Part shown: positions 59,545-64,000 of the stretch, one piece after another
How positions within the stretch are numbered: the first letter of the stretch is position 1
How the letters are laid out: every line of letters starts with the position of its first letter
NCBI GenBank assembly: GCA_023653785.1
Contig: JAMKCH010019835.1
Location: forward strand, 124,001 to 188,000
DNA: 64,000 nucleotides
DNA from: Ophioderma brevispina
Lineage: Eukaryota; Echinodermata; Ophiuroidea; Amphilepidida; Ophiodermatidae
Direction of reading: 5' to 3'
Made by a program: the position numbers and the translations under genes
Notes under the pieces: generated by a model
What the model was told of the DNA's origin: nothing
The model's database searches: none
What the model saw: the letters and a program-made list of their open reading frames with translations, nothing else

Positions 59545-61619
59545 ATGCATGCTAAGAAGCAGTTCGGTACCTCAGTAATTATGTTGGTAAACATTTTCGC
59601 GCTTGCCTGTTTCTTTGGATGTCAGTTTGTTGTAGAAACGGCTCCACTAGCAGATTGTTTACGGTTTTCCATACACGGTGATATTAACATTGGCGGTATT
59701 TTCTCTTTCTATGTCAATTCCAAACAACCATGCGAAGCGGGACTTGCACCAAGAGGTGTTTTCATGGCCGAATCCATGCGCTTTGCCATTAACGAAATCA
59801 ACAATCGCAGCGATTTGCTACCCAACGTCACTCTTGGATTTGATATATCAGACGATGGTTGGTCGGAGGATATAGCTTTGCGAAACACGCTCAATTTTGT
59901 GAACGATTATAGTGCAGATAAGGTATGTTCTAACCAATCATCTGAAACACTTTCGAACTCTGGCATTGTTGGTATCATTGGCACTTCAAGAAGCGCAACC
60001 ACAATTCCTTCCACTCGTCTAGCAGCATTATTTGATATCCCACTCATATCATACTACGCCAGCAGTGTGGAACTGACAGATAAGTCGCAGTTTCCGTATT
60101 TCCTAAGAACTGTTCCACCAGATGGCTTACAAGTTGATGCCATTGTAGATCTCTTGGAACTCTACCACTGGAATTATATTGGTGTTGTCCATTCTATTGA
60201 CAGTTATGGTATTCACGGAGCAAGGCAGCTTCAAACGCTCGTTGAAAGCCGTGGAATTTGCGTTGCCTTCATTGCGCCAGTTTCAGACAGTGCAACGGAA
60301 AAAGAGCTGCATGAGGTGGTGAGCAAATTTCGGGAATTTCCAATGGCTAAGACAGTTGTCATGTTCTCGTCAGGAAAGGTTGCAAACACGGTTCTTGGAC
60401 AGATGAAGCGAGAAGGATTTTCGAAAGAAATAACGTGGATTGGATCCGATGATTGGGGCTATGATCTTAAAGAGAAGGGATTTGAACACCTAACCACGGG
60501 CGCTCTCTTCACACGGTTCTACAGTATTACTATTCCAGCCTACGAGAAGTATATCCGAAAATTAGACTTTGATGACCCTTTGTTAAGTCCATGGTATCGG
60601 GCTTACTGGAGAGACAAGGCTCGGACGTTTAACTGCACTGATGACGTTAATGTTTGCGATCCCTTTCTAGAAGACGACTTCAGTGCAATATACATTACCT
60701 TGCCAGTTATTGATGCTGTTTATGTGTTTGCACATGGCCTACATTCACTGTTAAAAGACAAGTGCAGCGACAATACTCTTTGCCACGATTTCATTCGGAG
60801 TCTGAATGGAGAGGAATTGCTTGAACACCTGCAACAAGTCGATTTCCAAGCGAAAAGTGGACACTTCAATTTTGACGTCAATGCGGATCCACCTGGTAAT
60901 ACATTTTACGGAACTGGCAGATAATCGATGGGGAGCATCGCTTTATTGATGTTGGCTTGTGGGATTCGGCAAAAGCTTTTAATAAATTGACGCTTAACCA
61001 GGACAAAGTAAGATTTGCTGATGGATCCAGTACCATACCTAAATCCACATGTCGTTTGGAATGTGGACTAGGATCCATTGTTGTTCCTTTAGAACAAAAA
61101 TGTTGCTGGGGCTGCCAGCAATGCCCAGCGAATGCCATTGTGGTCAATGTAACGAAATGTGAGGAATGCTCTCCTGAACATTGGCCAAACAGTAACTACA
61201 CTTTATGCCATCCAATACCTGCTACACATCTGAACTGGAGTCATCCAATTGTGTTGTTAATGGTCATTGTCTCTGCTCTTGGTGTGATTCTTTGCAGTGT
61301 AACTGTGGCTGGTATGGGTTGGTATGGGGATCAACCTATTATCAAAGCTTGCAGTCGTGAACTCAGCGTTATAAACATATTTGGGATTTTCATGTCATTT
61401 ATATGTACCGTCATCCTTGTTCTTCCACCTAATATGTCCACGTGCATGATTGTAGATGCCGTAATTTCCATGAGTTTTACACTAACCTACGCACCCACCT
61501 TACTCAAAGTCAACAGAATCTACAGAATATTTAAAGCTGGGAAGAAATCTGTGAGACGACCGAAAATGATTGGCCCAAAAGAACAACTGGTCATTGTATT
61601 CGTCGTTATTCTCATACAG
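59545..61619 (+). CDS. family C GPCR, metabotropic-glutamate-receptor-like (5' exon, one-base frame break)
   Basis: Residues 1-30 form a signal peptide with a hydrophobic core. Residues about 40-450 are the Venus-flytrap ligand domain (IHGDINIGGIF; FLRTVPPDGLQVDAIVDLL; WIGSDDWG; VIDAVYVFAHGLHSLL) and end at DPPGN. A one-base frame break near 60896-60900 follows. In the shifted frame it continues YILRNWQIIDGEHRFIDVGL, then a nine-cysteine NCD3G linker (CRLEC, KCCWGCQQC, WPNSNYTLC). TM1 to the start of TM4 follow, with the family C marks KACSRELS and VNRIYRIF..GKKSVRRP. N-glycosylation sequons lie at N87, N94, N130 and N363. By alignment from memory, pocket Tyr (Y221) and Asp (D302) are kept, the Thr position is S173, the Ser position is Ala (A151) and the distal Lys is Ile (I384). 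The natural ligand may therefore not be glutamate. The start is the first ATG before the signal peptide. The exon ends at a phase-0 donor and the gene continues beyond the window. A calcium-sensing-like relative is the main alternative. Confidence 0.9.
60893..60902 (+). other. frame break in the receptor exon
   Basis: Upstream frame reads DVNADPPGN and would stop at 60924 (TAA). The frame offset by one base reads YILRNWQIIDGEH and stays open to the splice donor. Family members run DPPGRYDI..WQ without interruption, so one base appears to be missing around GGTAATACAT. The gap is too small for an intron. Either a recent inactivating deletion or a sequence error. Confidence 0.85.
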
Positions 61620-61625
61620 GTAAGT
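61617..61625 (+). other. splice donor CAG|GTAAGT, phase 0
   Basis: The exon ends ILIQ (CAG at 61617-61619) inside the fourth transmembrane segment. The intron starts GTAAGT at 61620, a consensus donor. The frame closes six codons later in intron sequence. The next exon should carry the rest of TM4 to TM7 and was not found before 64000. Confidence 0.9.
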
Positions 61626-62255
61626 CGGGGAAATAATTAGATGCTTAAGATTCGCTTCTATTTTATTTGCAAAATTTAAAACAGATATAATAGTTTCGAA
61701 AATGGAAAGGCTGTGTTTCCAGGCTGTCCCAAAGCATGCATTAAGAAGATGCCCTAGATGATTTCAGCGCTTCTTTGAAAATTTGAAGAAAAGAGTAGCA
61801 TTGATAAAAACACATTCCTCCATTAGACTTCAGTTAGCCGAAGTACGTGTTTTTTGTATGTATCCTCTTGCGAAATTATTCATTAAAATATGTTGACTTA
61901 ATTAATTTTGAGGATGAGAAGATTGACAGAATTTGTTTCACACAGAAGTTAAGTATACATTGATTATTAACTGAAATCATTCTGGATACAAATAGCAATG
62001 ATTACCAAATATTTGTCAATTTTAAAGCAAACCACTGTTTGCTTACCTCCTGAGTGAAAAAAAAATTACGATTCTCTTATTCTATTTTAATACACATAAA
62101 AGAAACTTTAAATATTATTGTTTTCATGCGAACTTCCACACAAGACATAATGATAAGGAGCACTGTGGGAATGTCTTTATACACCGTTTGATATTGGTAC
62201 TACACTTTTAATAGTCAATCAAGGACGTAGGAAGGGTCCCTGAACATTATGCCAC
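61626..62255. other. intron of the receptor gene, unassigned part
   Basis: AT-rich intron sequence with nothing recognised. Confidence 0.5.
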
Positions 62256-62259
62256 GCAC

Positions 62260-62880
62260 TAGGCGTGTGCTTGTACTTGGAATATATGATTTTGTTCATG
62301 GATCAATCAAACAAAATAATTCCATATTGCACAAGTACACACATGCCATCTACAGCTACACAGTAGGCAGATTAAGATGCCATTCATGGGTAAGGTGTGC
62401 TTATACTTGGAATGTGGAATTCTTTTGTTCGTGAATCGATCAAACAAAAGAATTCCATATTTCTCAAGTACACACATGGTATCTACGGATACACAGTAGG
62501 CAGAATTAGATGCTATATACTGTGCAAGGTGTGTGCTTGTACTTGGAATCTTGAATTCTTTTGTTCATGGATAAATCAAACAAAAGAATTCCACATTGCA
62601 CAAGTACACACATGGCATCTGCAGCTATATAGTAGGCAGATTTAGATGCCATGCATGTGCAAGGTGTGTGCTTGTACTAGGGATGTGAAATTCGTTTGTT
62701 CACGGATCAATCAAACAAAGAATTCCTCATTGCACAAGTACACACATGGCATCTACAGCTACACAGTAGGCAGATTTCGATGCCATTCATGGATAAGGTG
62801 TGTGCTTGTACTTGGAATGTTAAATTCTTTTGTTCACGGATCTATCGAACAAAAGAATTCCACGTACTGCGTGTGGCATC
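62260..62880 (+). repeat. intronic satellite, ~135-bp units with nested palindromes
   Basis: Unit anchors TTGTACTTGG (or variant) start at 62271, 62401, 62537, 62672 and 62806, giving periods of 130-136 bp and about 4.5 units. Each unit holds an inverted repeat GGAATTCTTTTGTT / AACAAAAGAATTCC around GATCAATC (for example 62416-62456). It also has a second pair, ATGGCATCT / AGATGCCAT. Frames open across several units are a consequence of the period and carry no domain. Confidence 0.85.
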
Positions 62881-64000
62881 AAACCCTGCCTAGAGTTGCA
62901 TCATCTCCAAAATGAAACTCGTTTACACAACATCACACAGCTGAATGCAGGGCCTTGCACACATGTACTTAGCATTGTACGAGTCGGGGAACTACAAGTA
63001 TCCTTAAAATCGTTTCTTGTTTCTGTGTAGTTCACCGCGTATGAACCAGGTCCTAGATGTTTCAGCCTCTTGAGGAAGGTAAAACTTGATTTCGTGTAGT
63101 CGTGGATAACATTTCTATCTGTAATGAAATTTTAATGGCGGTTTAACATAAAACAATGGCGGCCATTTTGAAATGGGCAGGACATGCTAACGTGCAGCTT
63201 TTCGGGGCGGAAGCATACCTTATCCTAGTCAGGGGGACATCCCCTTCAAGGTGATATATGTGAAAATTAATCACCAATTGGGTGCAATGAACTGAAAATC
63301 TGATGATGACAGCTCATGGGCTATAGAAAAGAAATTAAGAAATTAGCACAGATGTTACGAAGACCAATGTCTAGGAAAGCATGTCTTCACAATTTTAAAT
63401 TTCTCCTTTGTTCTAGTTCTTCAGTGCTAGCTGCTGGTTGCTACCATTTTTATTTTTGGAGCCCAACACATTATAAGTAAAGAATTTTTGCAACCTCCAA
63501 TATAGGTTGAATAAAAGATGGAAGAGTCATTTTGTAATGTTGTTTAGGTACTGAATTATATTGAAATTATAAACACATAATTATTTCTTGTTTGATTGCC
63601 TTTCTTTTAAATAAATTTGGATGTGAAAATGACAAGTTCACTAAATTAAAAGAAGTCAAAGAACTTATGAATGTGCCAGTATCCATCCGTCTGACGTCAT
63701 AATGAAGTAAACTTCGAATCTTCTGAGGCACAACCAGCGAATGAGGTTATTGCCACAAACGACATGAAACTTACAAATTCCGTTATCCATTTTACACTTC
63801 ACTGCGGTTCATGCGGTTCATTGTTATATTTCAGTTCTAATAATACTTCAAATATCTTCAAATTTCGTAGAATTGCCCGTTGCATAATATTTTCACGGAA
63901 TGCTGTTTGTAGATACGACGAGAATCCGAAAGACGGTATTAAACCATGTAGTTGAGCAACTTGACAAAGACTTGTCTATAACCCTATTTTATACCAAAAA
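62881..64000. other. intron or downstream sequence, unassigned
   Basis: I looked for an exon encoding the remaining transmembrane segments (TM4-TM7) and saw none. Frames here, including 63764-63955, lack recognisable motifs. Confidence 0.5.

Noticed and set aside
60896..60960. intron between the two receptor frames
   Set aside because: The frames join with a one-base offset and both sides read family sequence right up to the break. No room for an intron and no splice sites.
62260..62880. CRISPR-like array
   Set aside because: Units are contiguous and about 135 bp long without unique spacers, in an animal intron.

Overview
This looks like an AT-rich, intron-containing animal nuclear genome, most probably a marine invertebrate. 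The evidence is a family C GPCR exon ending in a textbook splice donor, tRNA-derived SINEs with 11-bp target-site duplications, 3' ends of non-LTR retrotransposons, a DUF4817-type Tc1/mariner relic, and many short palindromic transposons. Nothing resembles a bacterial, plastid or viral layout. A hemichordate or echinoderm is my guess from the repeat mix, but the sequence does not fix the species.

Only one convincing host gene is present, at the right end (about 59.5-61.6 kb, + strand, continuing past the window). It is a metabotropic-glutamate-receptor-like family C GPCR. One long exon carries a signal peptide, the Venus-flytrap ligand domain, the nine-cysteine NCD3G linker and TM1 to the start of TM4. 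A CAG|GTAAGT donor ends the exon in phase 0. A one-base frame break between ligand domain and linker (about 60.9 kb) makes it either a pseudogene or a sequence error. The intron that follows contains a satellite of about 135 bp whose units hold nested inverted repeats.

The other 59 kb is intergenic and built from mobile-element debris.
0-5 kb: a TTAA-flanked non-autonomous transposon with a SINE nested in it (167-1199), a long inverted-repeat element (1432-2850), a hairpin MITE (2952-3088) and a second, uninterrupted copy of the first transposon (3154-3683).
4.8-8.6 kb: a large element whose inverted arms are themselves tandem arrays; a LINE fragment lies inside.
9-17.6 kb: a palindromic MITE, a 1.1-kb TIR element, a minisatellite, a CR1-like LINE 3' end, a long foldback and a mariner terminus.
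17.8-20 kb: three tandem copies of a segment of about 660-850 bp.
20-34 kb: mostly unannotatable AT-rich DNA with microsatellites, a polypyrimidine tract, a 51-bp near-perfect palindrome and two pairs of inverted dispersed repeats.
34-49 kb: a short-form SINE, a truncated copy of the TTAA transposon, a foldback of two direct and two inverted units, a hAT MITE nested in another palindromic MITE, an array of short palindromes and an RTE-like LINE tail.
52.4-56.5 kb: a mariner-type element split by later insertions. One insert is a module of about 205 bp that also sits inside the long-form SINE.

No new multi-gene system is visible. The most notable observations are the two nested insertions dated by exact target duplications, the module shared between the SINE and the mariner region, the palindrome array at 47.6 kb, and the receptor gene with its frame break and altered ligand pocket.
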